Origin: Myxococcales bacterium
Lineage (GTDB): Bacteria; Myxococcota_A; Polyangia; Haliangiales; Haliangiaceae
Length of the DNA stretch: 64,000 nucleotides
Reading direction: 5' to 3'
Assembly: GCA_016717005.1 (NCBI GenBank)
Contig: JADJUF010000014.1
Location: 62,001-126,000, forward strand
The stretch's first letter is position 1; each line of letters begins with the position of its first letter. The notes below the pieces were generated by a model. It was not told where the DNA came from and searched no databases. It worked only from the letters and a program-made list of their open reading frames with translations. The translations under genes and the position numbers were made by a program. This document shows positions 13,325 through 24,648 of this stretch, piece by piece.

Positions 13325-15166
13325 TCACTCGGCGCGGTAGGGCAGCTCGATCCAGTCGAGCGCGGTCGGCACGTCGCCGTCGCCGGACAGCTCGACCTGG
13401 TACTGCGCGAACTGCCGCGGCGTGACCGCCGGCACCGTGTCGGCGTCGACCTCGGTCCACGGCTCGGCGTCGCACGCGGCCGCGGTGGCGCAGGTGCGCA
13501 GCCACACGACCGCGCCGCCGCGCGCGGCCTGGCGCAGCTGCCAGCGCATCGGGCCGTACGACACGACCGCGCCCAGGTCGCGCACGCCCGAGGTGAACCG
13601 CGCCACCTTCGGGAACGGCGCGACGCCGCCGTCGGCGTAGCTCACCGTCAGGTTCAAGCTGTCGAGCGTGCCGATCTCGCCGTCGGCGACCGTGTCGCGG
13701 ACCGTCAGGCGCCACTCGCCGGCGACGCCGTGGCTGAGGCCGAGGTCGACGTGGTCCGACGCGTCGCCCGCGCCGGTCAGATCGCCCGGCGACGCGAACG
13801 ACAGCACGTCATCGTTGGGGCTCAAGAGCTCGACCCCGACCGAGGTCAGCACCGGGTGGGTCACCTCCCACGAGCTCTGCAGATCGAACGGCTGCGCGCC
13901 GTCGGGGTAGCCCAGCCACGCGCTGCAGCTCACGGCGCCGTCGTCGGGGACGTCCTCCCACCAGCAGCCCTCGTTGGACCAGCGCACGCCGCGGCCGATC
14001 ACCGGGCGGGTGCGCTCGACCGGGAAGCCCTGGCCGACCAGCTCGGGCCCGCTGGCGACGGTCACCGACAGCGACGCGGGCTCGGGGCCGCCCCACTGCT
14101 GCTCGATCACCAGATCGTGCCAGCCCGCCTCGAGCGCCAGCGGCGGCGTGTCGTTGACGGCGCCGTCGTAGCCGAGGTCGTCGATCTGCTCGGCGCCGTC
14201 GATCCAGACCCGGTGGCCGGCGAAGCTGTCGACGTGCAGCACGTAGGTGCCGGTCACGTCGATCCGGACCTGGCCGGCGTAGCGCAGGCTCCACGAGCCG
14301 TCGCCGACCGCGAGATCGTCGTCGAAGGTGGTCGCCGCGAGCGGGCTGGTGCGCAGGCCGGTCGCGGTCGGGGACAGCGCGTGCGGGTCGTCGAAGCCGT
14401 CGAGGGCGACGCCGGACAGGTCGTCGACCCGGGCCCGCAGCCGCTCGGGATCGATCCACCCGGGGCTGTCGCCGGGATCGGGGCCGCCGGCCTCGAGGTA
14501 CAGGTACATCAGGCCCGCCACGTCGGCGACCGCGCCGCGGATCGGGTACCAGCCGTCAACGGGGATGTCGCGCTGGCCGTGGCCGGTGTCGGTGTCGTCG
14601 GTGGCGATCAGCGGCGCGAAGTCGCCGTCGCTGGCCAGCTCGACGAAGCCGACGTCGCTGGCGTCGAGGGCGAACTGCCACGACCCGGCCTCGAGGTAGA
14701 TCTCGCCCTCGAACGCGACGGTGACGTCGTCGCCGTCGGTCAGGGCGACGCCCAGCGGGCGGTCGTAGCCGACGTCGAACCCGACGTAGCGCAGGAAGCC
14801 GCGGCCGGCCGGCACCGCGTCGGCGACGGCGGCCCAGCTGGCCGCGCCCGGGGTGGTGAAGCGCGCGCCGTTGATCCCGGTCATGCGCAGGCCGCCGGTC
14901 AGGTACGGCGTCGGCGCGATCGCGCCCGGCTCCTCGATGACCGTGTCGTCGAAGCTGGCCCCGGGCCGCGCGAAGTCGGCCGCCAGATCGTCGCGCCACA
15001 CCAGCCCGCTGGTCGGCCGCGTGCACACGTCGGTCACCGGATCGCAGGTCTGCCCCTCGGGGCACCGGTGGTCGGCCGAGCACGGCAGCCCGACCGGGAA
15101 GTCGGGCGTGTAGCAGCCGGCGGCGGCCAGCACCGCCAGCCCGGCCAACGTCCCCGCGCGCATCAT
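13325..15166 (-). CDS. Surface lipoprotein with PA14-like and proprotein-convertase P-like domains
   Basis: The likely start is one of two adjacent ATGs (15166/15163), giving MMRAGTLAGLAVLAAAGC with a lipobox; 613 residues from 15166. A short Cys-rich segment follows (PCSADHRCPEGQTCDPVTDVC). The central part (~250-360) has a PA14-type beta-barrel signature (GTYVLHVDSFAGHRVWIDG, then LEAGWHDLVIEQQWGG). Residues ~435-520 look like a subtilisin/convertase P domain (DLGLSHGVAGEWRLTVRD, ending LDSLNLTVSY). It is probably a cell-surface carbohydrate- or protein-binding lipoprotein. It converges on the kinase gene (25-bp gap) and is divergent from the SCO gene. Confidence 0.75.
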   Translation of the reverse strand: MMRAGTLAGLAVLAAAGCYTPDFPVGLPCSADHRCPEGQTCDPVTDVCTRPTSGLVWRDDLAADFARPGASFDDTVIEEPGAIAPTPYLTGGLRMTGINGARFTTPGAASWAAVADAVPAGRGFLRYVGFDVGYDRPLGVALTDGDDVTVAFEGEIYLEAGSWQFALDASDVGFVELASDGDFAPLIATDDTDTGHGQRDIPVDGWYPIRGAVADVAGLMYLYLEAGGPDPGDSPGWIDPERLRARVDDLSGVALDGFDDPHALSPTATGLRTSPLAATTFDDDLAVGDGSWSLRYAGQVRIDVTGTYVLHVDSFAGHRVWIDGAEQIDDLGYDGAVNDTPPLALEAGWHDLVIEQQWGGPEPASLSVTVASGPELVGQGFPVERTRPVIGRGVRWSNEGCWWEDVPDDGAVSCSAWLGYPDGAQPFDLQSSWEVTHPVLTSVGVELLSPNDDVLSFASPGDLTGAGDASDHVDLGLSHGVAGEWRLTVRDTVADGEIGTLDSLNLTVSYADGGVAPFPKVARFTSGVRDLGAVVSYGPMRWQLRQAARGGAVVWLRTCATAAACDAEPWTEVDADTVPAVTPRQFAQYQVELSGDGDVPTALDWIELPYRAE

Positions 15167-15252
15167 GCCAGGCACGACCACCACGCTACCACGCGCCGCC
15201 GGCGCCCCGCGACCGACTTCGCTCCCGCGGCCGGCAGTGCTACACGTCGGCC

Positions 15253-15906
15253 ATGGCGACCCCGGCCGTGCCCGCGCGTTCCCGCCTCCGCGGACGCACC
15301 CTGCTCCTCCTCGCCGCCGGCGTGGTCATCCTGTTGATCGTGCCGACCGTGGTCGTGCCGACGGTGTTCTTCCCGCCGTCGCCGCCGAAGTTCTCCGACG
15401 ACCTGGCCCTGCCCGAGTTCGCGCTGACCGACCACACCGGCGCGCCGTTCACGCTGGCCGGGCTGACCGGCCACGTCACGATCGTCAACTTCATCTTCAC
15501 GCGCTGCGACACCGTGTGCCCGGTGACCACGATGAAGATGCGCACGGTCATGGACCGTACCGGCGACGAGCCCGACATCAAGCTGGTGTCGATCACCGTC
15601 GACCCCGTCCACGACACGGTCCCGGTGCTGGCCGCCTACGCCGACAAGGCCGGGGCCGATCCTCGCCGCTGGCGGTTCGTGCGCGGCGACATCGGCGCGG
15701 TCCGGGCGCTGGTCGAGCGGGCGATGACGATCGGCTTCGACACCGTCGGCCAGCTGCCGTCGGGCGCCCCCAACATCACGCACAGCGGCCACTTCGTGCT
15801 GATCGACGCCCGCGGCCACCTGCGCGGCTACTACGACTCCGACGACTGGGGCCGGGTCGAGACGCTCTTGCGCCACGCCCGCTGGCTCCAGCACCACCGC
15901 CGGTGA
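15253..15906 (+). CDS. SCO1/SenC family copper chaperone-like protein
   Basis: The 217-residue protein has one N-terminal membrane anchor (~residues 16-40) and a thioredoxin-fold SCO domain facing the periplasm. The copper motif CDTVCP (CxxxC) and the distal histidine region (ITHSGHFVLID) are both present, so metal binding should be intact. SCO proteins deliver Cu(I) to the CuA centre of cytochrome c oxidase, or act as thiol-disulfide reductases. No oxidase gene is visible nearby; the next gene is a cation exchanger 54 bp downstream. Confidence 0.9.
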   Translation: MATPAVPARSRLRGRTLLLLAAGVVILLIVPTVVVPTVFFPPSPPKFSDDLALPEFALTDHTGAPFTLAGLTGHVTIVNFIFTRCDTVCPVTTMKMRTVMDRTGDEPDIKLVSITVDPVHDTVPVLAAYADKAGADPRRWRFVRGDIGAVRALVERAMTIGFDTVGQLPSGAPNITHSGHFVLIDARGHLRGYYDSDDWGRVETLLRHARWLQHHRR

Positions 15907-15960
15907 TATCGGCGAGCCGGCCTGTTGACCCTCGGGCGCCCGGGGGCCGACACTGACGCC

Positions 15961-16914
15961 GTGGCGCTCGAAACCGTCCTCGCGCTCGCGCGGCTCGGGC
16001 TCGGGATCCTGCTCCTGTTCGTCGGGGCGCTGTGGCTGGGCCGCGGCTCCGAGACCCTGGCGCGCACGCTGGGCGTGCCGCCGCTGGTGATCGGCCTGAC
16101 CGTCGCCGCCTACGGCACCTCGGCCCCGGAGCTGGCGGTGTCGACCGAGGCCGCGTCCGACCACCTCACCCCGATCGCGCTCGGCGTCGTGATCGGGTCC
16201 TGCGTCGCCAACATCAGCTTGATCCTGGGCCTGGCCGCCCTGATCGCCCCGCCCCGCATCGACGGCCAGCTCATCCGCCGCGAGATCCCGATCCTGATCG
16301 GCTCGGTCGTGGCGGTGCCGATCACGCTCGCCGACGGCGTCATCACCCGCCTCGAGGGGGGGATCCTGGTCGCGTGCGCGGTGGTGTTCACGATCCTGAC
16401 GCTGGCGGTCAGCGGCCGCGACCTCGAGGACGCCGCGCTCGAGCCGCCGCCGGACGAGGACCGCCCGTCGCGGGTGTCGGCGCTGCTCGTCAGCGGCCTG
16501 GGCGTGCTGATGCTGGTCTTCGGCAGCGAGATGTTCATCGGCGGCGCCCGCGCGGCCGCCGGCACGTGGGGCATGTCCGATCGCCTGCTGGGCATGACGA
16601 TCGTGGCGCTGGGCACGTCCCTGCCCGAGCTCCTGACCGTGGTCGTGATGTCGATGCGCGGCCAGGGCGCGATCGCGGTCGGCACGGTCGTCGGCTCGAA
16701 CCTGCTCAACGTGTTCCTGGTCCTCGGCACCGTCGCGTACCTCAACCCGATCCAGGTCGGCGAGCGCATGCACGCGGTCGACGCGATCGGCCTGGGCGTG
16801 ATCACGCTGCTCGGCATCGTGGTCCTGCGCGGCCGCCGCACCGTCACCCGCCCCGAGGGCGCGATGCTCATCCTCGCCTACGTCGGGTTCCTGATCGCCG
16901 CGGTGATGTTCTGA
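15961..16914 (+). CDS. Ca2+/Na+ antiporter, CaCA family (YrbG-like)
   Basis: From a GTG at 15961 the product is 317 residues with about ten hydrophobic segments and the two inverted alpha-repeats of the CaCA family: AYGTSAPELAVS with VIGSCVANISLILG in the first half, ALGTSLPELLTV with VVGSNLLNVFLVLG in the second. These segments form the ion-coordinating core. A hydrophilic loop (DLEDAALEPPPDEDRPS) separates the halves. It should exchange Ca2+ for Na+ or H+ across the inner membrane. The frame is open upstream to a TTG at 15925, but the GTG places the first transmembrane helix at the usual distance. Confidence 0.9.
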   Translation: MALETVLALARLGLGILLLFVGALWLGRGSETLARTLGVPPLVIGLTVAAYGTSAPELAVSTEAASDHLTPIALGVVIGSCVANISLILGLAALIAPPRIDGQLIRREIPILIGSVVAVPITLADGVITRLEGGILVACAVVFTILTLAVSGRDLEDAALEPPPDEDRPSRVSALLVSGLGVLMLVFGSEMFIGGARAAAGTWGMSDRLLGMTIVALGTSLPELLTVVVMSMRGQGAIAVGTVVGSNLLNVFLVLGTVAYLNPIQVGERMHAVDAIGLGVITLLGIVVLRGRRTVTRPEGAMLILAYVGFLIAAVMF

Positions 16915-16948
16915 CCGGCGCGCGCGGGGTTGGCGTAGGCTGCGGGCC

Positions 16949-17587
16949 ATGACCCCCGATCAGTACCTGCAGCGCCAGGTGATGCCGATGCTCCAGCCCG
17001 GCGAGCAGGTGCTGCACACGGCCTACATGCGCCGCCAGCCCGGCCTGCTGGTGCAGATGCTGTTCATCGGCGGCCTGCTGCTGTTCTTGATCACGAGCGC
17101 CTACTTCGTCGTGCTCACCAACCGGCGGGTGATCCTGATCCGCACCAAGATGAGCTTCTGGAGCGGCGGGCCCAAGCTCATGAACCTCGGGGTCGAGCAC
17201 TGGGACATCCGCAGCCTGCGCGGCTGCACCACCAGCGGCATCGCCAACAACAAGTCGATGACCTTCGCGATGCACGACGGCCGCAAGGACACGCTGCGGA
17301 TCTCGCCGTGGAACAAGAAGATCGCCGGGACCGCCGCCTTCCTCGAGCAGGTGCCCACGCTGATCAACTCCGGCCAGCTGCAGCACCTGGCGATGGCCGG
17401 CGGCCCGTCCCCGGCGCCGCCGCTGGCCGCGGGGCCGTTCGCGCCGGGCACCCGGGTCGTGATCAGCGCGCCCGACGGCAGCCGCTACCCGGCGACGGTG
17501 ATGACCTTCGCGCAGGACCAGTACCACTGCCAGCTCGGCGACGGCCAGGCGCACTGGTTCCCGGCGGCGAGCGTGGGCGTCGCCTGA
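16949..17587 (+). CDS. Membrane protein with PH-like domain and C-terminal Tudor/SH3-like segment
   Basis: The 212-residue protein has one clear hydrophobic hairpin (GLLVQMLFIGGLLLFLITSA) followed by a bacterial-PH-like beta pattern (YFVVLTNRRVILIRTKMSF, then EHWDIRSLRGCTTSG). The last ~55 residues (PGTRVVISAPDGSRYPATVM, ending GQAHWFPAASVGVA) look like a small Tudor/agenet- or SH3-type barrel. It follows the exchanger by 34 bp and could be in the same transcript. Function unknown. Confidence 0.65.
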   Translation: MTPDQYLQRQVMPMLQPGEQVLHTAYMRRQPGLLVQMLFIGGLLLFLITSAYFVVLTNRRVILIRTKMSFWSGGPKLMNLGVEHWDIRSLRGCTTSGIANNKSMTFAMHDGRKDTLRISPWNKKIAGTAAFLEQVPTLINSGQLQHLAMAGGPSPAPPLAAGPFAPGTRVVISAPDGSRYPATVMTFAQDQYHCQLGDGQAHWFPAASVGVA

Positions 17588-17677
17588 GGCGCTGTGGCCG
17601 TGGGCTCCATCACAGCCCCGGGCGCGCCGCGCCCACCGCGCGCCGGCGGCGCCGCCGGACCGCGCTACCGTGACGCC

Positions 17678-19096
17678 ATGGCGCCCGCGGCTCCGGTGAC
17701 GATCGCGATCGCGCTGGCGGTCGCGGCCGCGACGCCGGCCGCGGCCCAGGTGGCCGCGTCGCCCCCGGTGCTCGACGGCGGCGGCCGCGGGTTCGTCGTG
17801 GTGCCGCGCGGCCCCGGCCCGGCCGCGGCGACGCCCTCGCACATCCTGTACGTGAACAACTGCTGGCCCGCGGGCTGCGTGGTCACGCCCGGGAACCTGA
17901 CCGCGCCCGACGACGCGCGCGCCGACGTCTCGGCGATCGTCTCGGGCACCAACCCGCGCACGCTGCGGCCGTACAGCGGCTCGCTCGCCACCTGGCAGGC
18001 GATCGTCGCGTGCGTGCGCGAGAACTACGCGCCGTTCGACGTCACGGTCGTCACCGAGGATCCGGGCCCGGTGCCGCACTTCGAGGCGATGGCGGCCGGG
18101 CTGCCCGGCGACCTGGGCTTCCCGTCGGCGGTCACCGGCGTGGCGTCGTTCACCTGCGACGTCATCCCCAACGCGATGTCGTTCTCGTTCCTCAACCGTC
18201 GCCCGGCCGACGTCTACGACGCGTGCTGGACGATCTCGCAGGAGTCGGCCCACAGCTTCGGGCTGTCGCACGAGCTCCTGCCCGGCGACGCGATGACCTA
18301 CGCGCCCAACCCGCCGCGCAAGCGCTTCGTCGACGAGCGCTCGTGCATCGGCACCCAGGGCTGCTGCCAGCCGGCCGCCGAGTGCATGTGCGGCGCGACC
18401 GAGCAGAACACCGTCGCCGCGCTGCGCGCGGTCTTCGGCCCCGCCCCGGCCGCGCCGCCGGCGGTGACGATCCTCGCCCCCGCGGCCGGCGCCGCGGTCG
18501 TGCCCGGCTTCACCGTGCGCGCCGAGATCATCGACGCCGACGGCGTCGCCGGCGCCGAGCTGGCGGTCGACGACGCGCCGGTGCAGACGCTCACCGGCGG
18601 CCCGTACGTGTTCATCGCGCCGGTGAGCCTGGCGCGCGGGCCGCACACGCTCGCGGTCCGCGCGGTCGACGGCGGCGGCGCCGTGACCACGGCCACCCGC
18701 GTCGTCACCGTCGGTGACCCGTGCACCGACGACGCCGCGTGCGCGGTGGTCGGCGCCGGCTACCGCTGCGTCGACGCCCGCTGCGTGCCCGGCGGCGACG
18801 TCGACGGCGGGCTGGGCGCGGCCTGCCGTGGCCCCGACGACTGCCTGTCGGGCCAGTGCGCGACCCGGGGCGACGCCAGCCGCTGCACCGAGCCGTGCAC
18901 GCTCGCCCGCGCCGACAGCTGCGGCGAAGACTTCGCGTGCGTCGACGTCGGCGCCGACCAGGGCCGGTGCTGGCCCGAGGACGCGGCCGGGTGCGGCTGC
19001 GCGAGCGGCGACGACGACGCCCCGCTCGGCGCGCTCGGCGCGGGCCTGGTGCTGGCCGCGCTGACCCGCCGCCGCCGCGCCGAGGCCCGCCCGTGA
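17678..19096 (+). CDS. MYXO-CTERM surface protein with variant metzincin motif and Ig-like domain
   Basis: The 472-residue product starts at the ATG at 17678, with a Sec signal ending ATPAAAQ. At residues 188-198 is QESAHSFGLSH, the metzincin zinc motif HExxHxxGxxH with the first His replaced by Gln, followed by a plausible Met-turn (AMTYAP, Met206). Clustered cysteines follow (GTQGCCQPAAECMCG). Residues ~265-345 form a bacterial Ig-like domain (VTILAPAAGAAV, ending RVVTVG), then two Cys-rich 'DDC' modules. The C-terminus (GCGCASGDDDAPLG, a hydrophobic helix, then TRRRR) is a MYXO-CTERM sorting signal. It is therefore exported and processed at the surface. Its stop overlaps the next start as GTGA. 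Confidence 0.85.
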   Translation: MAPAAPVTIAIALAVAAATPAAAQVAASPPVLDGGGRGFVVVPRGPGPAAATPSHILYVNNCWPAGCVVTPGNLTAPDDARADVSAIVSGTNPRTLRPYSGSLATWQAIVACVRENYAPFDVTVVTEDPGPVPHFEAMAAGLPGDLGFPSAVTGVASFTCDVIPNAMSFSFLNRRPADVYDACWTISQESAHSFGLSHELLPGDAMTYAPNPPRKRFVDERSCIGTQGCCQPAAECMCGATEQNTVAALRAVFGPAPAAPPAVTILAPAAGAAVVPGFTVRAEIIDADGVAGAELAVDDAPVQTLTGGPYVFIAPVSLARGPHTLAVRAVDGGGAVTTATRVVTVGDPCTDDAACAVVGAGYRCVDARCVPGGDVDGGLGAACRGPDDCLSGQCATRGDASRCTEPCTLARADSCGEDFACVDVGADQGRCWPEDAAGCGCASGDDDAPLGALGAGLVLAALTRRRRAEARP

Positions 19097-19929
19097 CCGC
19101 GCCCACGGCCCACGCGTTCGCGCGCGCGCTGGTGCTGGCGACCGACCTCGACGCCAAGCTGGCGTCGGCGCCGCCCGAGGTCGCGGTCGAGGCCGAGCCG
19201 CGCGCGCCCGAGTGGCTGCCCGGCCCCGGCCGCCCGCCCGGCCTGGAGCTGCGGCGCGGCCGCGACGTCACGGTGCCGCCGATCGAGGGCATGGGCGATC
19301 GCGATCAGCGGGCCCGGATCCTCCACGCCCTGGCCAACCACGAGCTCCAGGCCGCCGAGCTGTTCGCGTGGGCGCTGTGCGGGTTCGCCGACGCGCCGCG
19401 GCCGTTCCGCACCGGGCTGTGGAAGATCCTCGGCGACGAGCAGCGCCACGCCCGCGCCTACTTCGCGCGCGCCGCCGCGCTCGGGCGCGCCCCCTTCGAC
19501 TGTCCGGTTTCCGGACACTTCTGGAACTACCGGGCGCGGCTGACCACGCCGCTGGCGTTCGTGTGCACGATGGGGCTGACGTTCGAGAACGCCAACCTCG
19601 ACCTGGCCCGGGCCTACGCCGACGCCGCCCGCGCGGTCGGCGACGCCACCACCGCGGCGATCCTCGACGAGGTCGCCGACGACGAGGTCGATCACGTCCG
19701 GTTCGCGGCCACCTGGGTCGGCAAGCTGGCGCCGGGCGAGTCGATGCTGGCGGCGTACCAGCGCACGGTCGCGTTCCCGCTCGGCGCCAGCCGGGCCCGC
19801 GGGGTCGAGCTCGACGTCGACGCCCGCCGGCGGGCCGGCCTCGACGACGAGTTCATCGCCGAGCTGGCCGCGGCCACGCCGACCCGGCCGGGCGGCGGCC
19901 CCCGGGCGCGCGGGCCCCGGCGCCCGTGA
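19093..19929 (+). CDS. DUF455-family ferritin-like protein
   Basis: The 278-residue protein starts at a GTG overlapping the previous stop and ends in a GTGA overlap with the next gene. Its core is a ferritin-like four-helix bundle with regularly placed carboxylate/His pairs: ALANHELQAAELF, LGDEQRHARAYF and ADDEVDHVRFA. These match the iron-binding pattern of DUF455 proteins and suggest a di-metal centre. A conserved-looking segment DCPVSGHFWNY separates two helices. Biochemistry of DUF455 is largely unknown; a diiron oxidase or oxygenase is plausible. The strict coupling to the ATP-grasp gene suggests they act in one pathway. Confidence 0.82.
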   Translation: MTAPTAHAFARALVLATDLDAKLASAPPEVAVEAEPRAPEWLPGPGRPPGLELRRGRDVTVPPIEGMGDRDQRARILHALANHELQAAELFAWALCGFADAPRPFRTGLWKILGDEQRHARAYFARAAALGRAPFDCPVSGHFWNYRARLTTPLAFVCTMGLTFENANLDLARAYADAARAVGDATTAAILDEVADDEVDHVRFAATWVGKLAPGESMLAAYQRTVAFPLGASRARGVELDVDARRRAGLDDEFIAELAAATPTRPGGGPRARGPRRP

Positions 19930-20984
19930 GCCGGCTCATCGTCGGTAACCTCGACTGCGAGGTCGCGTGGGCCGGCGGCCCGGCGCTGCCGCCCGCGGTG
20001 GTCGCGCGGCTGGCGCTCCTGGCCACGACCCTGCGGGTGCTGACCGACGACGACGACGATCGCGTGTGGCTCCCGGCGCCGATCGCCGCCGACCAGGTGC
20101 CGCGCGACGGCGTGGCCCGGCCGCGGTGGCTGCACGGCCCGCGCGCCGACCTCGGCCCGGCGACCGCCTGGGGCGCGCACGCGGACGCGCCGGGCGCCGC
20201 CCCAACCGCCCCCGGGCCCGAGGTCGGCTGGCGCGACGCGCTCCACGCGCTGCCGCCGGCGTCGGTGCCGATCGCCCGGCAGGTCAACGATCGCCGGTTC
20301 GCGCTGGCGCTCGCGACCGAGCTCGGCGTCGCGCTGCCGGGCGCGCGGGTCATCGCCACGGTCGCGGCCCTGCGCGCCCACCTCGCCGCGGGCGGCGCCG
20401 ACGCCAGCCCGACCGGCGCCTGGGTCGCCAAGGCCCCGCTCACCGCCGCCGGCCGCGACCGCGTCCGCCGCCACGGCCGCGCGCTCGACGACGCCACCGC
20501 GACCCGGATCGCGCGGCTGCTGGCGATCCACGGCGCGCTGGTGGTCGAGCCGTGGATGGCGCGCACCGTCGACGTCGGCCAGGGCGGCGTCGTGCTCGAC
20601 CGCGACCGCGCGCTGGTGCTGCCGCCGCACCGCGGGATCTGCGACGCCGGCGGCGTGGTCCGGGCGCTGGCCATCGACGACGGCGCCGCGCTGACCACCG
20701 ATCAGCGGGCGACCCTGGCGGCGGTGGTCGCGACGGTGGCGGCGCGGCTCGGCGCGGCCGGCTACCGCGGCCCGTTCGTCGTCGACGCGTTCGCCCACGC
20801 CGACGGCTTCCACCCGCTCGGCGAGATCAACGCGCGCCTGACCTTCGGCCTGGTCGCCCGGGCCTGGGCCGAGCGCCTGGGTCGGCCGATCACCCTCGGC
20901 CTGGGCGGCCCGCCGCCGCCGACCGCGACCGCGCTGGTCCACGCCGCCGACGGCAGCGCCGCGGCCTGGTGGGCGCCAGCCTGA
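19926..20984 (+). CDS. ATP-grasp family protein
   Basis: The 352-residue product starts at the GTG that overlaps the DUF455 stop. ATP-grasp features are visible: an ATP-binding lysine strand GAWVAKAPLTAAGRD, a strand LVVEPWMARTVDVG, and the metal-binding end FVVDAFAHADGFHPLGEINA, with an Asp and the Glu-x-Asn pair that coordinate Mg-ATP. The N-terminal ~120 residues are a separate pre-grasp domain. Enzymes of this superfamily ligate a carboxylate to an amine or thiol via an acyl-phosphate; the substrate here is not evident. It is the last gene of the three-gene operon. Confidence 0.78.
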   Translation: MSRLIVGNLDCEVAWAGGPALPPAVVARLALLATTLRVLTDDDDDRVWLPAPIAADQVPRDGVARPRWLHGPRADLGPATAWGAHADAPGAAPTAPGPEVGWRDALHALPPASVPIARQVNDRRFALALATELGVALPGARVIATVAALRAHLAAGGADASPTGAWVAKAPLTAAGRDRVRRHGRALDDATATRIARLLAIHGALVVEPWMARTVDVGQGGVVLDRDRALVLPPHRGICDAGGVVRALAIDDGAALTTDQRATLAAVVATVAARLGAAGYRGPFVVDAFAHADGFHPLGEINARLTFGLVARAWAERLGRPITLGLGGPPPPTATALVHAADGSAAAWWAPA

Positions 20985-21067
20985 GCGCGTGCCGGTGCGC
21001 GCGCGCGCGGGCGTGTCGCGCTGGGCCGAGGCCACCCCCGGCCACGACCCGACCTTGGATCGCGGCG

Positions 21068-21859
21068 TCAAGGATCGCGGTGCGACGCCGGGCGGACCCT
21101 CGACGAAGCCGAGCGTCGCGGCGCGTCCCCAGCGCTGGTCCCAGCGATCGCGGCGCCGGGCGCCAGCTCGCGGCGCGTGGCGAGCGTGACGTAGCCGATG
21201 AACAGCATCGACGCGCCGGCGACGAGCTTCTGCGAGATCACCATCATCTGGAACCCTCGCGCCGTGGTGACGCCGGTCCGGACCGCGACCACGACGGTCG
21301 CGAAGTAGGCGCCGACCAGCAGCAGGTAGGCGAGGCTCGCCGCCAGCCGCGCGCGCGGCGCGCCGTTTCGCCACGACACGACCGTGATGCTCGCGGCGTA
21401 GCCGAACAGCAGCCCGAACGCCGCGGTCACGAACGCGTTGTGCAGCGTGAGCGCGACGTTGATCGGGGTGACCGCGACCGCCAGGAACGCCGCCCCCGAG
21501 GCGGTGCCGCAGGCCTGGGCCGCGACGCCGGCGCGCCGCGCGCGCCCGCGGCCGAACGCGAACGCGCGCCACGTGCCCGCGAACGCGGCGAACGCGAGGC
21601 CGAGCCCGCCGAGCGCGAGCGCGAACAGGCCGGCGGAGACGTGGTTCGGTCGCCCGCCCCACGACCGGGTCGCGCCGAGCTCGCTGAGGAAGTTGCGGGT
21701 GAACTGGTAGCCACGCGACGACGGATCGGCGAACGAGCCCCCGGCGTAGGCCACCATCGCGATCGCGGTCAGGACCACGAACTGGATCGCGGCGTACAGC
21801 AGGAGCCCGGCGCGCCGGCGCGCGCGCGCGATCGCGGGGTCGACGTGGGGCGCGGTCAT
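21068..21859 (-). CDS. DUF998-like multi-pass membrane protein
   Basis: The 263-residue protein from the ATG at 21859 has about seven hydrophobic helices. The segment after the first helix (SSRGYQFTRNFLSELGATRS) contains the 'xxNxLSELG' motif that marks DUF998-type proteins between TM1 and TM2. The last ~30 residues are hydrophilic. Converges on the ATP-grasp gene (83-bp gap). Function unknown. Confidence 0.72.
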   Translation of the reverse strand: MTAPHVDPAIARARRRAGLLLYAAIQFVVLTAIAMVAYAGGSFADPSSRGYQFTRNFLSELGATRSWGGRPNHVSAGLFALALGGLGLAFAAFAGTWRAFAFGRGRARRAGVAAQACGTASGAAFLAVAVTPINVALTLHNAFVTAAFGLLFGYAASITVVSWRNGAPRARLAASLAYLLLVGAYFATVVVAVRTGVTTARGFQMMVISQKLVAGASMLFIGYVTLATRRELAPGAAIAGTSAGDAPRRSASSRVRPASHRDP

Positions 21860-22004
21860 CGTCGGCGTCGATGGTAGCGCGCGGCTCGAGCCGACCGCGG
21901 AGCCCCGGGGCGGCGCCCCCAACCAGGGCCCGGGGCCGCGCGCGCGCGGGACCGGCGCGGCCCGCGTGGCGATCGCCGCGCCCGGCGCGCGCCGCGGCCG
22001 ACGC

Positions 22005-23426
<1,422 letters not shown>

Positions 23427-23490
23427 GCGGTCACTGTAGCAAGCCCGCGCGCCCCCGTCCGGCGGCGCGTCAGGCAATCCCGCCGGCCGC

Positions 23491-24207
<717 letters not shown>

Positions 24208-24243
24208 CGCGTGCGGTGCTTAGCACGGGCCCCGGGCGCGCGG

Positions 24244-24636
24244 CTACGTGCGTCGGACCAGCGACGTCAGCGGCACGTCGGGCGCGCCCGGGCGCGGCGC
24301 CGGCGCGACCCGCGGCGGCAGCAGCGTCTCGAGCTCGAACCGCACCGCCGCCAGGGCCGCGTCGGCGCCGGCCGGGGCCGCGAGCGCGCGGGTCAGCGAG
24401 TGCGCCGCCGACGCGACCACCGCCCAGCCCTCGAGCACCGCGCGGCCGTCCTGGTACACCGCGACCACCGCCGCCAGCGTGGTCGCGGTCGTCGCGATCG
24501 CGCCGGTGGCGCCGCGGGCCAGGGCCTCGACCTCGGCGCGGACCGCGGCGAGCCGATCGGCGGGCAGGTCCGGCAGCGTCGCGATCAGCGCGCTGGTCTC
24601 GACTTCGATGGCGCGGGCGGTCGCGGCGAGGTCCAT
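24244..24636 (-). CDS. Hypothetical Ala-rich helical protein
   Basis: A 130-residue, mainly helical, alanine-rich protein (MDLAATARAIEVETSALIAT) with a proline-rich C-terminus (PPRVAPAPRPGAPDVP). It starts 12 bp after the stop of the J-domain gene, so the two are probably one transcript. No signal peptide, no recognised domain. Confidence 0.55.
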   Translation of the reverse strand: MDLAATARAIEVETSALIATLPDLPADRLAAVRAEVEALARGATGAIATTATTLAAVVAVYQDGRAVLEGWAVVASAAHSLTRALAAPAGADAALAAVRFELETLLPPRVAPAPRPGAPDVPLTSLVRRT

Positions 24637-24648
24637 GTCGTCCGAGGA

